A stretch of 64,000 nucleotides of DNA from Acidovorax sp. 69 (GCF_002797445.1 NZ_PGEP01000001.1:1549001-1613000), one strand, 5' to 3'. Counted from the stretch's first letter, positions 34,853 through 44,163 are shown. Notes: a model not told the origin generated them from the letters alone. Numbers and translations: made by a program.

Positions 34853-34905
34853 CGGGCGATTGTAGAGCGCTGCCCGGGTGTGGCAGGGGCGGGCACAATC
34901 GCTGC
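34853..34905. promoter_or_regulatory. Divergent leaderless-type promoters of polA and the small secreted gene
   Basis: CACAAT (34894-34899) precedes the polA ATG by 6 nt; on the other strand TACAAT (34864-34859) precedes the ATG at 34852 by 6 nt. Neither gap contains a ribosome site. The two -10 boxes face away from each other across about 30 bp, so -35 regions would overlap. Confidence 0.5.
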
Positions 34906-37704
34906 ATGAGCAACAAAAAGACCCTGGTGCTGGTGGATGGCTCCAGCTACCTCTACCGCGCCTTTCACGCCATGCCCGACCTGCGGGCCGTGCCGGGTGA
35001 CCCCAGCAGCGCCGCCACAGGCGCCATCCGCGGCATGATCAACATGATGCAGGCGCTGCGCAAAGAGGTGCATGCCGACTATGCCGTGTGCGTGTTCGAC
35101 GCCTCGGGCCCCACCTTCCGCGATGCCTTGTACACCGAATACAAGGCCACGCGCTCGCCCATGCCCGACGACCTGCGCAGCCAGATCGAGCCCATCCACG
35201 AGGTGGTGGACCTGCTGGGCTGGAAGGTGGTGGCCGTGCCTGGCGTGGAGGCCGACGACGTGATCGCCACCTTGGCCAACGCAGCAGCCGCACAGGGCAT
35301 TGAGGTCATCGTGTCCAGCGGCGACAAAGACCTGAGCCAGCTGGTCAACGAGCACATCACCATCATCGACACCATGAGCGGCAAGCGCCGCGACGTGGCG
35401 GGCGTGACAGCAGAGTTTGGCGTGCCACCCACGCTGATGGTGGACTACCAGGCCCTGGTGGGCGACACCGTGGACAACGTGCCCGGCGTGACCAAGGTGG
35501 GGCCCAAAACGGCCGCCAAGTGGCTGGAAGAATACGGCTCGCTCGACAACCTGATTGCGAACGCCGACGCCATCAAGGGCGTGGCAGGCAACAACCTGCG
35601 CGAAGCCATTGCCAGCGGCCAACTGGCCCTGAGCCGCCAGCTCGTCACCATGAAGACCGACTGCGCGCTGGCCGACTACATCCCCGGTTTGCCCGCGTTT
35701 GACGACATCACACTCGACGCGCCAGACAGCGCTGGTTTGCTGCCGTTTTACGAAAAATACGGCTTCAAGGGCCTGGCCAGCGCGATCAAGGGCGCAGCGG
35801 CCCCAGCGGCTGCAGCCCCCACCGTCGCCATGCCCGGCCAAAGCGGCGACCTGTTTGCCGATCATTCCGCCAGCACCGTGGCCGAAGAAGCCCAGCACCG
35901 CACGGTGGTGTACGACACCATCCTGAACTGGGCCGACTTTGACCAGTGGCTGCAGCGCCTGCACAAAGCCCCGCTCACGGCCATCGACACCGAAACAGAC
36001 TCTCTCGACGAAATGCGCGCACAAATCGTCGGCATCAGTTTCAGCGTGCAGCCCGGTGAGGCCGCCTACATTCCCCTGCGCCACGAAGGCCCCGATGCGC
36101 CCGCGCAAATGCCGCTGGATGAAGTGCTCGCCCGCCTCAAGCCCTGGCTGGAAGACTTAAGGCACCCCAAGCTGGGCCAGCACATCAAGTACGACCGCCA
36201 TGTGTTCGCCAACCACGGCATCGAGGTGCAGGGCTACGCGCACGACACCATGCTGCAAAGCTACGTGCTCGAAGTGCACAAGCCCCATAACCTGACCAGC
36301 CTGGCCGAGCGCCACACCGGCCGCAAAGGCATCACCTACGAAGACCTGTGCGGCAAAGGCGCCCACCAGATCCCGTTTGCGCAGGTGCCCGTGGACAAAG
36401 CCGCCGCCTACTCGTGCGAAGACTCCGACCAGACCCTGGACGTGCACAACGCCCTGTGGCCCCTGCTGCAGGCTGACGAAAAATTGCGCTTCATCTACGA
36501 GCTGGAAATGCGCAGCAGCGAAACGCTTTACCGCATTGAGCGCAACGGCGTCCTGATTGACGCGCCCACCCTGGCCAACCAGAGTCACGAACTGGGCCAG
36601 CGCATCCTGCAGCTCGAAACCGAGGCGTACGAGATTGCAGGCCAGCCCTTCAACCTGAGCAGCCCCAAGCAACTGGGCGAAATCTTCTTCGACAAACTGG
36701 GCATGCCGGTTGTGAAGAAGACCGCCACCGGCGCCCGCAGCACCGACGAAGAAGTTCTGGAAAAACTGGCCGAGGACTACCCCCTGCCCGCCAAGCTGCT
36801 GGAGCACCGGGGCCTCGTCAAGCTCAAAGGCACCTACACCGACAAGCTGGCCCAGCTGGCGCTGCCACGCACCGGCCGCGTGCACACCCACTACGCGCAG
36901 GCCGTGGCCGTGACTGGCCGCTTGTCCAGCAACGACCCCAACCTGCAGAACATCCCCATCCGCACTCCCGAAGGCCGTCGCGTGCGCGAAGCCTTCGTGG
37001 CCCCCGCAGGCTGCGTGATTGCCAGCGCCGACTACTCGCAGATCGAGCTGCGCATCATGGCCCACCTGAGCGGCGACCACTCGCTGCTGCATGCCTTCCA
37101 CGCCGGGCTGGACGTGCACCGCGCCACCGCTGCCGAGGTGTTTGGGGTAGAGGTGGACCAGGTCACCAGCGAGCAACGCCGCTACGCCAAGGTCATCAAC
37201 TTTGGCCTCATCTACGGCATGAGCAGCTTTGGCCTGGCCAAGAACCTGGGTATTGAGACCAAGGCCGCTGCGGCGTACATCGACAAATACTTCCAGCGCT
37301 ACCCCGGCGTGAAGCAGTACATGGATGAAACCAAGGCTTTAGCCAAGTCCATGGGCTACGTCGAAACCGTGTTCGGCCGCCGCCTGTACCTGCCCGAGAT
37401 CAACTCCCCCAACGGCCCCCGCCGCGCCGGGGCCGAACGCGCCGCCATCAATGCGCCCATGCAGGGCACGGCGGCGGACCTGATCAAACTGGCGATGGTG
37501 GCCGTGCAGAAAGAGCTCGATACCCACAAGCCGGACATCCAGATGATCATGCAGGTGCACGATGAACTGGTGTTTGAGCTGCCGGAGGGCGAGGTGGATT
37601 GGCTCAAGAGCCATATCCCGCGCCTAATGGCGGAGGTGGCGGCGCTGAAGGTGCCGTTACTGGCGGAGGTGGGGGTGGGGGTGAATTGGGATAAGGCGCA
37701 TTGA
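34906..37704 (+). CDS. polA: DNA polymerase I
   Basis: A 932-residue three-domain enzyme. The 5' nuclease (~1-290) shows DGSSYLYRAFHA, CVFDASGPTFR, VEADDVIATLA, SGDKDLSQLV and the helix-hairpin-helix VPGVTKVGPKTA. The 3'-5' exonuclease keeps its acidic residues (AIDTETDS at ~359-366, Asp361 and Glu363). The polymerase has motif A DYSQIELR (Asp709), motif B RRYAKVINFGLIYGMSS and motif C QVHDELVFE (His885-Asp886). All activities should be present. It fills Okazaki and repair gaps. Start ATG 34906 begins the conserved N-terminus. A repeat and bidirectional terminator follow. Confidence 0.97.
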   Translation: MSNKKTLVLVDGSSYLYRAFHAMPDLRAVPGDPSSAATGAIRGMINMMQALRKEVHADYAVCVFDASGPTFRDALYTEYKATRSPMPDDLRSQIEPIHEVVDLLGWKVVAVPGVEADDVIATLANAAAAQGIEVIVSSGDKDLSQLVNEHITIIDTMSGKRRDVAGVTAEFGVPPTLMVDYQALVGDTVDNVPGVTKVGPKTAAKWLEEYGSLDNLIANADAIKGVAGNNLREAIASGQLALSRQLVTMKTDCALADYIPGLPAFDDITLDAPDSAGLLPFYEKYGFKGLASAIKGAAAPAAAAPTVAMPGQSGDLFADHSASTVAEEAQHRTVVYDTILNWADFDQWLQRLHKAPLTAIDTETDSLDEMRAQIVGISFSVQPGEAAYIPLRHEGPDAPAQMPLDEVLARLKPWLEDLRHPKLGQHIKYDRHVFANHGIEVQGYAHDTMLQSYVLEVHKPHNLTSLAERHTGRKGITYEDLCGKGAHQIPFAQVPVDKAAAYSCEDSDQTLDVHNALWPLLQADEKLRFIYELEMRSSETLYRIERNGVLIDAPTLANQSHELGQRILQLETEAYEIAGQPFNLSSPKQLGEIFFDKLGMPVVKKTATGARSTDEEVLEKLAEDYPLPAKLLEHRGLVKLKGTYTDKLAQLALPRTGRVHTHYAQAVAVTGRLSSNDPNLQNIPIRTPEGRRVREAFVAPAGCVIASADYSQIELRIMAHLSGDHSLLHAFHAGLDVHRATAAEVFGVEVDQVTSEQRRYAKVINFGLIYGMSSFGLAKNLGIETKAAAAYIDKYFQRYPGVKQYMDETKALAKSMGYVETVFGRRLYLPEINSPNGPRRAGAERAAINAPMQGTAADLIKLAMVAVQKELDTHKPDIQMIMQVHDELVFELPEGEVDWLKSHIPRLMAEVAALKVPLLAEVGVGVNWDKAH

Positions 37705-37745
37705 GCCTGCCAGCGCAAGCGCGGCAGGGCGTCAATTTGAGTGTT

Positions 37746-37800
37746 TTTGGCCCCTGGAGCTTTCCCTTAAAGCGCAAGAAGCTATATTTTTGATAGCTGA
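37746..37800. repeat. Dispersed two-hairpin repeat, 3' of polA
   Basis: It contains TTAAAGCGCAAGAAGCTAT then TTTTTGATAGCTG (stem AGCTAT/ATAGCT). It begins 42 bp after the polA stop and ends just before the terminator. The GCGCTT arm is altered to GAGCTTT. Confidence 0.7.
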
Positions 37801-37816
37801 TTATTCAGCGGCCAAT

Positions 37817-37846
37817 AAAAAGGGCTCCCCGATGGGAGCCCTTTTT
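37817..37846. terminator. Bidirectional terminator between polA and the small exported gene
   Basis: AGGGCTCCC/GGGAGCCCT stem around CGAT, flanked by A4 and T5. It serves polA and the converging gene at 37945. Confidence 0.92.
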
Positions 37847-37944
37847 GTTTTCATGCACAGCAGTGGCGGTGAAAACACTCCCCATGGCAGCTCCCCCGCC
37901 AATGCTAGGGACCGCCACCATGGGAAGGCCCGCAACTCAATCGA

Positions 37945-38238
37945 TCACATCGCGCCGATTTCGCCAGACGAGATCTGGCCGGTGCGCAGGGCTTCTGCAG
38001 CCTGGGCACGCACCGCAGCGCGGTCAGCCGTGGACTTGTAAGTCACGACACGCGAGCCAGCAGGCTCGATGGAACGGGTCTGTGCCACGGTAGCGGCTTC
38101 AGCAGCCACTTCAGCGCGGGTGCGGCTGGTTTCAAACTTGGTGGCAAATTGCGAAGCATCGGCTTCGTCGGCCTGTGCACCAAAAGAAGCGAAAGCGGCC
38201 ACAGCGGCGATAGACAGGAAACGGGCAGTCTTGTTCAT
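37945..38238 (-). CDS. Small exported protein, DUF4148-like (copy 1)
   Basis: A 97-residue protein: signal peptide FLSIAAVAAFASFGAQA (cleavage after ADA or AQA), then an Ala/Arg-rich, probably helical mature part with RTRAEVAAEAATVAQTR and DRAAVRAQAAEALRTGQI. This resembles the small periplasmic DUF4148-like proteins common in Burkholderiales; no function is known. GGAG lies 9 nt before the ATG. It is the downstream member of a tandem pair; about 7 of 94 aligned residues differ from copy 2. Confidence 0.75.
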   Translation of the reverse strand: MNKTARFLSIAAVAAFASFGAQADEADASQFATKFETSRTRAEVAAEAATVAQTRSIEPAGSRVVTYKSTADRAAVRAQAAEALRTGQISSGEIGAM

Positions 38239-38320
38239 GGTGAAACTCCAGTGAAATTCAAAAAATGGGGGTGAGGTACTGACAAATACGCAAACAGGGG
38301 AACAGCGGATTCAAAAAGAA

Positions 38321-38608
38321 TCAACCGCGCTCGCCCGAAGGGATCTGGCCAGTACGCACAGCGTCAGCAGCCTGGGCACGCACCGCAGCGCGGTCAGCCG
38401 TGGACTTGTAAGTCACGACACGCGAGCCAGCAGGCTCGATGGAACGGGTCTGGGCCACGGTAGCGGCTTCAGCAGTCACTTCAGCGCGGGTGCGGTTGGT
38501 TTCAAACTTGGTGGCAAATTGCGAAGCATCGGCTTCGTCGGCCTGGGCACCAAAAGAAGCGAAAGCGGCGACAGCGGCGATGGAGAGGAAACGTGCGGTG
38601 TTGTTCAT
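38321..38608 (-). CDS. Small exported protein, DUF4148-like (copy 2)
   Basis: A 95-residue near-copy of the protein at 37945-38238, with the same signal peptide and RTRAEV core; it differs mainly at the C-terminus (IPSGERG instead of ISSGEIGAM). AAGGA lies 9 nt before ATG 38608, and this start aligns with copy 1; an ATG at 38680 would add an unshared extension. The high identity, also in DNA, points to a recent tandem duplication. The pair are 82 bp apart and on the same strand. Confidence 0.75.
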   Translation of the reverse strand: MNNTARFLSIAAVAAFASFGAQADEADASQFATKFETNRTRAEVTAEAATVAQTRSIEPAGSRVVTYKSTADRAAVRAQAADAVRTGQIPSGERG

Positions 38609-39088
38609 GATGAAAATCCTTGAAGTTAAAAAGCGGCTCAAAAAACCGGAGCAAAGAGCAAGAAGAAATGACTGCTTCAAACCGGGTTCGGTGAGTCGCC
38701 TTGCGGGTTCGGCTCATCGATGGGTTGAACTGTACGCCGATGGTGTTCAGAGAAAAACTACCCGGTCGCGAACTAACTGTTCCAGTATTGGAAACAATGA
38801 GGGGCGAATTTTTTGGGGTTAACCCGAATTTTTTGGATGAAACAGGCACCGAATGCTGTTTTTTGAAGGCAAAACATGTCTTTGGCAGGAATGGTTGTTC
38901 GGGCCATGAGGGGCTGGGGCCTGCGCAACATCGCCCGCCGAGGCGACCACATCCCCTGAGCCGGTGGAAGGGTTTGATGGGCTTTGACAGACACCGCCTT
39001 GCTCCGTCGCTACACTTTTTTCGCACAGCGGCGCCATGGCGCAAGCCGCTTCACCCTTTCTTTTCACCCCCTATTTGGTGCCCCTCTC
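38609..39088. other. 480-bp intergenic region with paired motifs
   Basis: No credible gene. Two identical CGAATTTTTTGG units (38805-38816 and 38825-38836) are spaced 20 bp apart around the palindrome GGTTAACC (38817-38824). An inverted repeat TTCCA/TGGAA lies at 38780-38793. TTGACA at 38984-38989 is a possible -35 box for the yghU-like gene, but no well-spaced -10 follows. The region must carry promoters for the small exported proteins (minus) and the transferase (plus). Confidence 0.45.
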
Positions 39089-39994
39089 ATGACCCATCCG
39101 ACCCCCTACACCCCACCCGCCATCTGGCAATGGAACAAGGAAAACGGCGGGCAATTCGCCAGCATCAACCGGCCCGTTGCCGGGGCCACGCATGACAAGG
39201 AATTGCCCGTGGGGCGGCACCCGCTGCAGCTGTATTCGCTGGGCACTCCCAATGGCGTGAAAGTGACGGTGATGCTGGAAGAGCTGCTGGCGCTGGGCCA
39301 TAGCGGGGCAGAGTACGACGCGTGGCTGATTCGCATCAATGAGGGGGCACAGTTTGGCAGCGGGTTTGTTGGCGTGAACCCGAATTCCAAAATCCCTGCG
39401 CTGCTGGACCGCAGCGATGCCGCCAACCCGGTGCGCGTGTTCGAGTCCGGCGCTATCTTGATGTACCTGGCCGAGAAGTTCGGTAATGCCTTTCTGCCCA
39501 CCAGTGGCGCGGCGCGCGCCGAGTGCCTGTCTTGGCTGTTCTGGCAGATGGGCAGCGCGCCGTTTTTGGGTGGCGGGTTTGGGCACTTTTATGCCTATGC
39601 GCCCGAGAAATACGAATACCCGATCAATCGGTATGCGATGGAGGTCAAGCGCCAGCTCGATGTACTTAACCAGCGCCTGGCCGACAACGAGTTTTTGATT
39701 GGCAGCGAGTACACAGTGGCGGACATCGCCATCTGGCCCTGGTATGGGTTGATGGTCAAAGGCCAGGCCTATGACGCGGGCGAGTTTTTGCAAGTGCACG
39801 AATACACCCATGTGGTGCGCTGGGCCGACCAGATTGCCAGGCGCCCCGCGGTGCAGCGGGGGCGCAAGGTGAATCGCGTCAATGGCGACCCGGCCAACCA
39901 GTTGCGCGAACGGCATGACGCCAGCGACTTTGATACGAAGACGCAGGACAAGATCGAGGCTGCCGCGTCGGGTTCTTCATCATCCGCACAATGA
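39089..39994 (+). CDS. yghU: YghU-like glutathione S-transferase / disulfide reductase
   Basis: A 301-residue Nu-class glutathione transferase. The long N-terminal extension IWQWNKENGGQFASINRP is diagnostic; the thioredoxin-like domain has LYSLGTPNGVKVTVMLEEL and NPNSKIPALLDR, followed by ESGAILMYLAEKF, and the helical domain has the N-capping-like EYTVADIAIWPWYG. E. coli YghU reduces peroxides and disulfides using two glutathiones. Start ATG 39089 matches the usual N-terminus. Its stop overlaps the next start as ATGA, so both transferases are likely cotranslated. Confidence 0.92.
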   Translation: MTHPTPYTPPAIWQWNKENGGQFASINRPVAGATHDKELPVGRHPLQLYSLGTPNGVKVTVMLEELLALGHSGAEYDAWLIRINEGAQFGSGFVGVNPNSKIPALLDRSDAANPVRVFESGAILMYLAEKFGNAFLPTSGAARAECLSWLFWQMGSAPFLGGGFGHFYAYAPEKYEYPINRYAMEVKRQLDVLNQRLADNEFLIGSEYTVADIAIWPWYGLMVKGQAYDAGEFLQVHEYTHVVRWADQIARRPAVQRGRKVNRVNGDPANQLRERHDASDFDTKTQDKIEAAASGSSSSAQ

Positions 39995-40647
39995 GCGCTT
40001 TGCAGGACGCCACCATGATCACCCTCTACGACTGCGCCACGGCGCCCAGCCCGCGTCGCGCGCGCATCCTGCTGGCCGAAAAAGGCATTGCCCACGACAC
40101 CGTGCAGGTGGACCTGCGCAGCGGTGAGCAGATGGGCGATGCCTACCGGCAGATCAACCCGCAATGCACGGTGCCCGCGCTGCGCACCGACGACGGTTTG
40201 CTGCTGACCGACAACGCGGCCATTGCGGCGTATGTGGAGGCGCGCTACCCGCAGCCGGCACTGCTGGGCGAAACCCCTGCAGAAAAGGCCGAGATCGCCA
40301 GCTGGAACTGGCGCATGGAGTTTGAGGGACTGCAAGCCATTGCCGAGGCGCTGCGCAACAGTGCGCCCGCCATGGCCAACCGGGCCTTGCCGGGCGCGGT
40401 GGACTACCCGCAAATCCCGGCGCTGGCCGAGCGCGGGCTGGTGCGGGTGGCGCAGTTCTTCCACCTGCTCAATGAGCGCCTGGCGGGCCGCGACTTCATT
40501 GCCGCCGGCCGCTTCAGCATGGCCGACATCACGGCCGTGGTGGCGGTGGATTTTGCGCGCGTGGTCAAGCACAAGCCGGGCGAACAGCACCCGCACCTGC
40601 TGCGCTGGCGCACGGCCATGGCGGCGCGGCCGTCGATGTCGCTGTAG
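39991..40647 (+). CDS. Glutathione S-transferase family protein
   Basis: A 218-residue protein with an N-terminal thioredoxin-like domain (ITLYDCATAPSPRRARILLA, then NPQCTVPAL and DNAAIAAYVE, the glutathione-binding part) and a C-terminal helical domain (FSMADITAVVAVDFAR). The active-site residue is probably the Ser/Ala region near residue 19. The ATG at 39991 overlaps the previous stop; ATG 40015 is a plausible alternative starting at MITLYD. Substrate unknown. Confidence 0.88.
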   Translation: MSALQDATMITLYDCATAPSPRRARILLAEKGIAHDTVQVDLRSGEQMGDAYRQINPQCTVPALRTDDGLLLTDNAAIAAYVEARYPQPALLGETPAEKAEIASWNWRMEFEGLQAIAEALRNSAPAMANRALPGAVDYPQIPALAERGLVRVAQFFHLLNERLAGRDFIAAGRFSMADITAVVAVDFARVVKHKPGEQHPHLLRWRTAMAARPSMSL

Positions 40648-40721
40648 CGTGTGCCCCCGTGGCGTGGCGGGCCTGTCGGGTTCCTGGTGTATCCAGGGCC
40701 GGGTGAGCCCATCGGTTGGTA

Positions 40722-40775
40722 GATTGCTATTAAATAAATAGCTATCAGGGCATGCAAAGCCTGCGCTAGAGGGTG
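40722..40775. repeat. Dispersed two-hairpin repeat, 3' of the second transferase
   Basis: GATTGCTATTAAATAAATAG begins the element, followed by CTATCAGGGC and GCGCTAGAGGG. The first stem is CTAT/ATAG; the GCGCTT/AAGCGC stem is degenerate. It lies between two convergent stops. Confidence 0.65.
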
Positions 40776-40819
40776 ATTGGTCTGTGTATTGGGCGCCAAC
40801 CACCCCGGCGGTACTGCGC

Positions 40820-41710
40820 TCAACGCCAGGCGGTAGCCACCAGCTCGCTGTAGTGCACCGCCTTGCGCCCCAGCAGCTGTTGGAACAGTGCCGGGTTGCC
40901 CACGTTGTCGCTGCCCAGCATGCTCAGGGTTTCGGTGCACCAGGGCACGCCCGGCACCGCGTCGCCCAGGCGGGCGCTCAGCTGGGTCAGCGGGTCGGGG
41001 AGGCGCAGCACATGGGCTTTGCCATGGCCCAGTTGCTGGCGCAGGCTGGCAATGAAGTCGCCCATGGTCAGCGCCTCAGGCCCTGCGCATTCAATGATGC
41101 CCTGGGTGGCGATGGCGGGCCCCAGCAGCGCAACGATGGTGGCGGCCAGGTCGTGTACCGACACCGGCTGTACCCGCGCTGTGAGCATGGGGCCCGGGAA
41201 CAGCGCGAGCGGCAGGCGCGCCAGGTTCATGAACAGGGCGCTGCTGTCGCCGCCTTTGCCAAACACGACGCTCGGGCGCAGGATGGCGGGCTGCACGACC
41301 CCTTGCCCGGCCAGTGCCATCAGGTGCGTGTCGGCAGCGCGTTTGGTGGTGGCATAACGGGTGGCGCTGCCTTCAATGCCCAGTGCCGAAATGTGCACCA
41401 CGCGCCGCACGCCCGCCTGGGCGCAGGCGTCAAACAGGGCCGAGGGCGTGTGCTGGTGCACGGCGTCGATGGGGCGCGCGCGGCTGTCGCGCAGCACCCC
41501 CACCGCGTTGACCACCGCATCGATACCCGCCAGACGGGGCACCCAGGCCTGTGCCGTGGTGTCGTGCGCAAAATCCATGGGCACTTGCAAGGCATGCGGC
41601 GACCGGTGCCGGGGGGATACACCGCCGTGCACCTGGTGCCCGGCGCGGGTGAGTGCTGCGGCCACGGTACGGCCCACAAAACCGGTGGAGCCGGTCAGCA
41701 AAATATTCAT
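40820..41710 (-). CDS. NAD(P)-binding SDR-family protein (atypical, NmrA/NDUFA9-like)
   Basis: A 296-residue Rossmann protein. LLTGSTGFVGRTVAAAL at the N-terminus is the nucleotide loop, HISALGIEGSATRYATTKRAAD contains the SDR Ser and YxxxK, and ILRPSVVFGKGGD is typical of the atypical SDRs related to the complex I subunit NDUFA9 and of sugar-nucleotide epimerases. ATG 41710 starts at the Rossmann strand. It lies 62 bp after the four-PAS cyclase gene on the same strand. Substrate unknown. Confidence 0.82.
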   Translation of the reverse strand: MNILLTGSTGFVGRTVAAALTRAGHQVHGGVSPRHRSPHALQVPMDFAHDTTAQAWVPRLAGIDAVVNAVGVLRDSRARPIDAVHQHTPSALFDACAQAGVRRVVHISALGIEGSATRYATTKRAADTHLMALAGQGVVQPAILRPSVVFGKGGDSSALFMNLARLPLALFPGPMLTARVQPVSVHDLAATIVALLGPAIATQGIIECAGPEALTMGDFIASLRQQLGHGKAHVLRLPDPLTQLSARLGDAVPGVPWCTETLSMLGSDNVGNPALFQQLLGRKAVHYSELVATAWR

Positions 41711-41772
41711 TGGCGTTGTCCTGCGAAGAATGCGAAGAAGCGGTTTCTGTACCCGCCCCGCAGGCACCCCGG

Positions 41773-44163
41773 TCACTGCGGTGGGCTGAAGACCTCGAAG
41801 CGGTTGCGGCCCCCGTATTTGGCACGGTACAGGGCTGCATCGGCAGCTTGCACCAAGGTGTCAGACCCCGTCTCTGGGTGGGGTATGACACTCGCAATGC
41901 CCATGCTGAGCGTAATGACCGGCGCGGTGGGCGAGCGGGGGTGTGCCAAGGCGGCATCGTGCAGGTTTTCCATGCAGCGCTGCGCGACCGTCACGGCGTC
42001 GGCCAGGGGGACATCCGGCAGCAGCAGGACAAACTCTTCGCCGCCGTAGCGGGCGGCCACCTCGTCGGCACGCCGAATGGTGCCCTGCAGCAATTGCGCG
42101 ACGCGGCGCAGGCATTCGTCGCCAGCCAGGTGGCCAAAGTGGTCGTTGTAGAGCTTGAAGTGGTCGATGTCGATCAGGATCAGGGCGAGCGGCAGGCTGT
42201 GCCGTCCGCAGCGCATCCATTCGGTGGCCAGGCGTTCGTCAAACCGGCGGCGGTTGCCGATGCCGGTCACGCCGTCGGTGGTGGACAGCAGGGCCAGCTT
42301 GGCGTTGGCCGCTGCCAGCTCTTGCTCCTTGCGCACGAGTTGGGTCACATCGGTGCGCACGCCGGCAATGCCTCCTTGGGGGGTGCGTCGCTCATCGGCC
42401 TGCACCCAGCGCCCTTCGGGCAGGCGTTGCAGCACGGCACGCTGGGCGGCGCGGTGGTCGGCCACACGTTGTGTCACCCAGGCCTCTTCATGGTCGATGG
42501 CGTCCAGGTATTGGCCTCGCTCGGCGCCGTAGCGCGCAATCTGCTCGAAAGTGCTGCCCGGCACGATCATGGGGGCTGAGATGGAATACATGCGCCGGTA
42601 CTGCGCATTGCAGACCACGAGACGGTCGTCCGCGTCGAAAAGTGCAAAGCCCTCCGGCAGGGATTCGACCGCGTCCTGCAACAGTTGGCGCGCCTGAAGG
42701 GCGGCATCCTGGGCGTTTTCGAGTGCCTGGCGCTGTTCGATCAGATCGGTGATGTCCAGCCGCACCGCCACCACGTAGTTCTCAGGGGTGCGGGTTTCAT
42801 AGATATTGATCCAGCGTCCGTCGGCGAGCCGTTGCACCAGCGTGGATGTGCTGCTCCCGTGTTCAGACAGGCGCTCTGCAATCCAGGCCTCCTCGCGACC
42901 CTTGGCCGAAGGGATCAGGCCCCGCTCCACCGAGTAACGCAGGATGTCAGCAAACCCTTTGCCCAGATGTTCCGCGTAGTTCATGTGCGGATACATGCGC
43001 GAGAGTTGCTGGTTGTAGAGCACCAGCCGGTCTTGATCGTCAAAGATCTCGATGCTGACGGGCAGGGCTTCGACCGCCCGTTCCAGCAGTTGCCGGATGC
43101 GCTGGCTTTCCTGGCGGGCGGTTTCCACCTTGTGGCGCTGTTCGATCAGGTCACTGATGTCCAGGCGCACACAGACGGTCATGCCCGACGGTGTGCGGCT
43201 TTCGTGCATGTGCATCCATGCGCCGTTGGGATAGTGGCGCACCTCGGCGCCCGGGCGATGCCCGCGAATGGCCAGTTCGTGGGCCAGCCACAGTTCTTCC
43301 TGCCCGCTGGCTTCGGCAGGAATTCCGTGGCGCAAGCCTTCGCGCAGAAGGTCTTCGTAGGTCTTGCCCAGTGACTGCTCTACGGGCAAGTGGGGGCGCA
43401 GGCGTGCCATCTGGTCGTTGCACAGCACCAGCCGGTCGTTCTCATCGTAGATTTCGAGCCCGGCCGGCATGGCATTGACCGCTTCGCGCAGGCTGCGCTC
43501 CGCGCGCTCCGCGTCGTGCAAGGCTTGCTTGAGCGCGCGCTCCCTGAGCACCGTGTCGGTGATATTGGTGCGCAGCACCACCACGCCCCCGGTGTCGGTG
43601 AGGCGCTCGGTGATCTGCATCCAGCGGTCGCCGTCGATCTCCTGCACCTCCGGCTTACCTGGCGAGCGGTGGCGGGCCATGCGATGGGCCAGCCAGGTCT
43701 CGGTGTCTGGGCGGGCGGCGACGATGTGACCTGACCGGGCAGCGCGGCGCAACACGTCTTCAAACCGCGTGCCGTATTGGACGGACATCGAGGTGCCTGT
43801 GCTCACCTCCAGGTAACGGGTGTTGCACAGCACCAGGCAGTCGTTGGCATCGTAGATGGCCAGTCCGTCCGGCAGGATGTCCAGGGTGGCGGACAGCTGC
43901 GTGCTGGCGCGCTGGGCGGCATCCTGGGCCTCGCGGGCCGCTGTCTCCAGTTTTTGTGCCTGTTGCGTCAGCCGCCAGTAGAGGATGGCACTGACCACCA
44001 GCCCCAGCCCCGCAGCGGCCGATGTTGCGCGGGTGACCCCATCCATGGATTCACGGGCCAGGGTCCAGGTCAGCAGCACCAGGCCGCCCGCTCCGCAAAG
44101 CCAGACCACCAGCAACGCCAGCAGGTGTCCACGCGGTGGGGTGGGGTTCATGGTGCGATGCAT
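41773..44163 (-). CDS. Membrane-bound diguanylate cyclase with four PAS domains
   Basis: A 796-residue protein (792 if ATG 44151 is used). Two N-terminal membrane helices (LLALLVVWLCGAGGLVLL; a second near 50-62) lead to four consecutive PAS units of about 125 residues, each opening with a variant of LPDGLAIYDANDCLVLCN and ending in an ITD/ISD segment that joins a short coiled coil. The C-terminal GGDEF domain has an intact ARYGGEEFVLLLPD. At the place of the RxxD inhibitory site the sequence is RADE, so the Asp is replaced by Glu. It should make cyclic di-GMP in response to signals sensed by the PAS units. Confidence 0.92.
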   Translation of the reverse strand: MHRTMNPTPPRGHLLALLVVWLCGAGGLVLLTWTLARESMDGVTRATSAAAGLGLVVSAILYWRLTQQAQKLETAAREAQDAAQRASTQLSATLDILPDGLAIYDANDCLVLCNTRYLEVSTGTSMSVQYGTRFEDVLRRAARSGHIVAARPDTETWLAHRMARHRSPGKPEVQEIDGDRWMQITERLTDTGGVVVLRTNITDTVLRERALKQALHDAERAERSLREAVNAMPAGLEIYDENDRLVLCNDQMARLRPHLPVEQSLGKTYEDLLREGLRHGIPAEASGQEELWLAHELAIRGHRPGAEVRHYPNGAWMHMHESRTPSGMTVCVRLDISDLIEQRHKVETARQESQRIRQLLERAVEALPVSIEIFDDQDRLVLYNQQLSRMYPHMNYAEHLGKGFADILRYSVERGLIPSAKGREEAWIAERLSEHGSSTSTLVQRLADGRWINIYETRTPENYVVAVRLDITDLIEQRQALENAQDAALQARQLLQDAVESLPEGFALFDADDRLVVCNAQYRRMYSISAPMIVPGSTFEQIARYGAERGQYLDAIDHEEAWVTQRVADHRAAQRAVLQRLPEGRWVQADERRTPQGGIAGVRTDVTQLVRKEQELAAANAKLALLSTTDGVTGIGNRRRFDERLATEWMRCGRHSLPLALILIDIDHFKLYNDHFGHLAGDECLRRVAQLLQGTIRRADEVAARYGGEEFVLLLPDVPLADAVTVAQRCMENLHDAALAHPRSPTAPVITLSMGIASVIPHPETGSDTLVQAADAALYRAKYGGRNRFEVFSPPQ

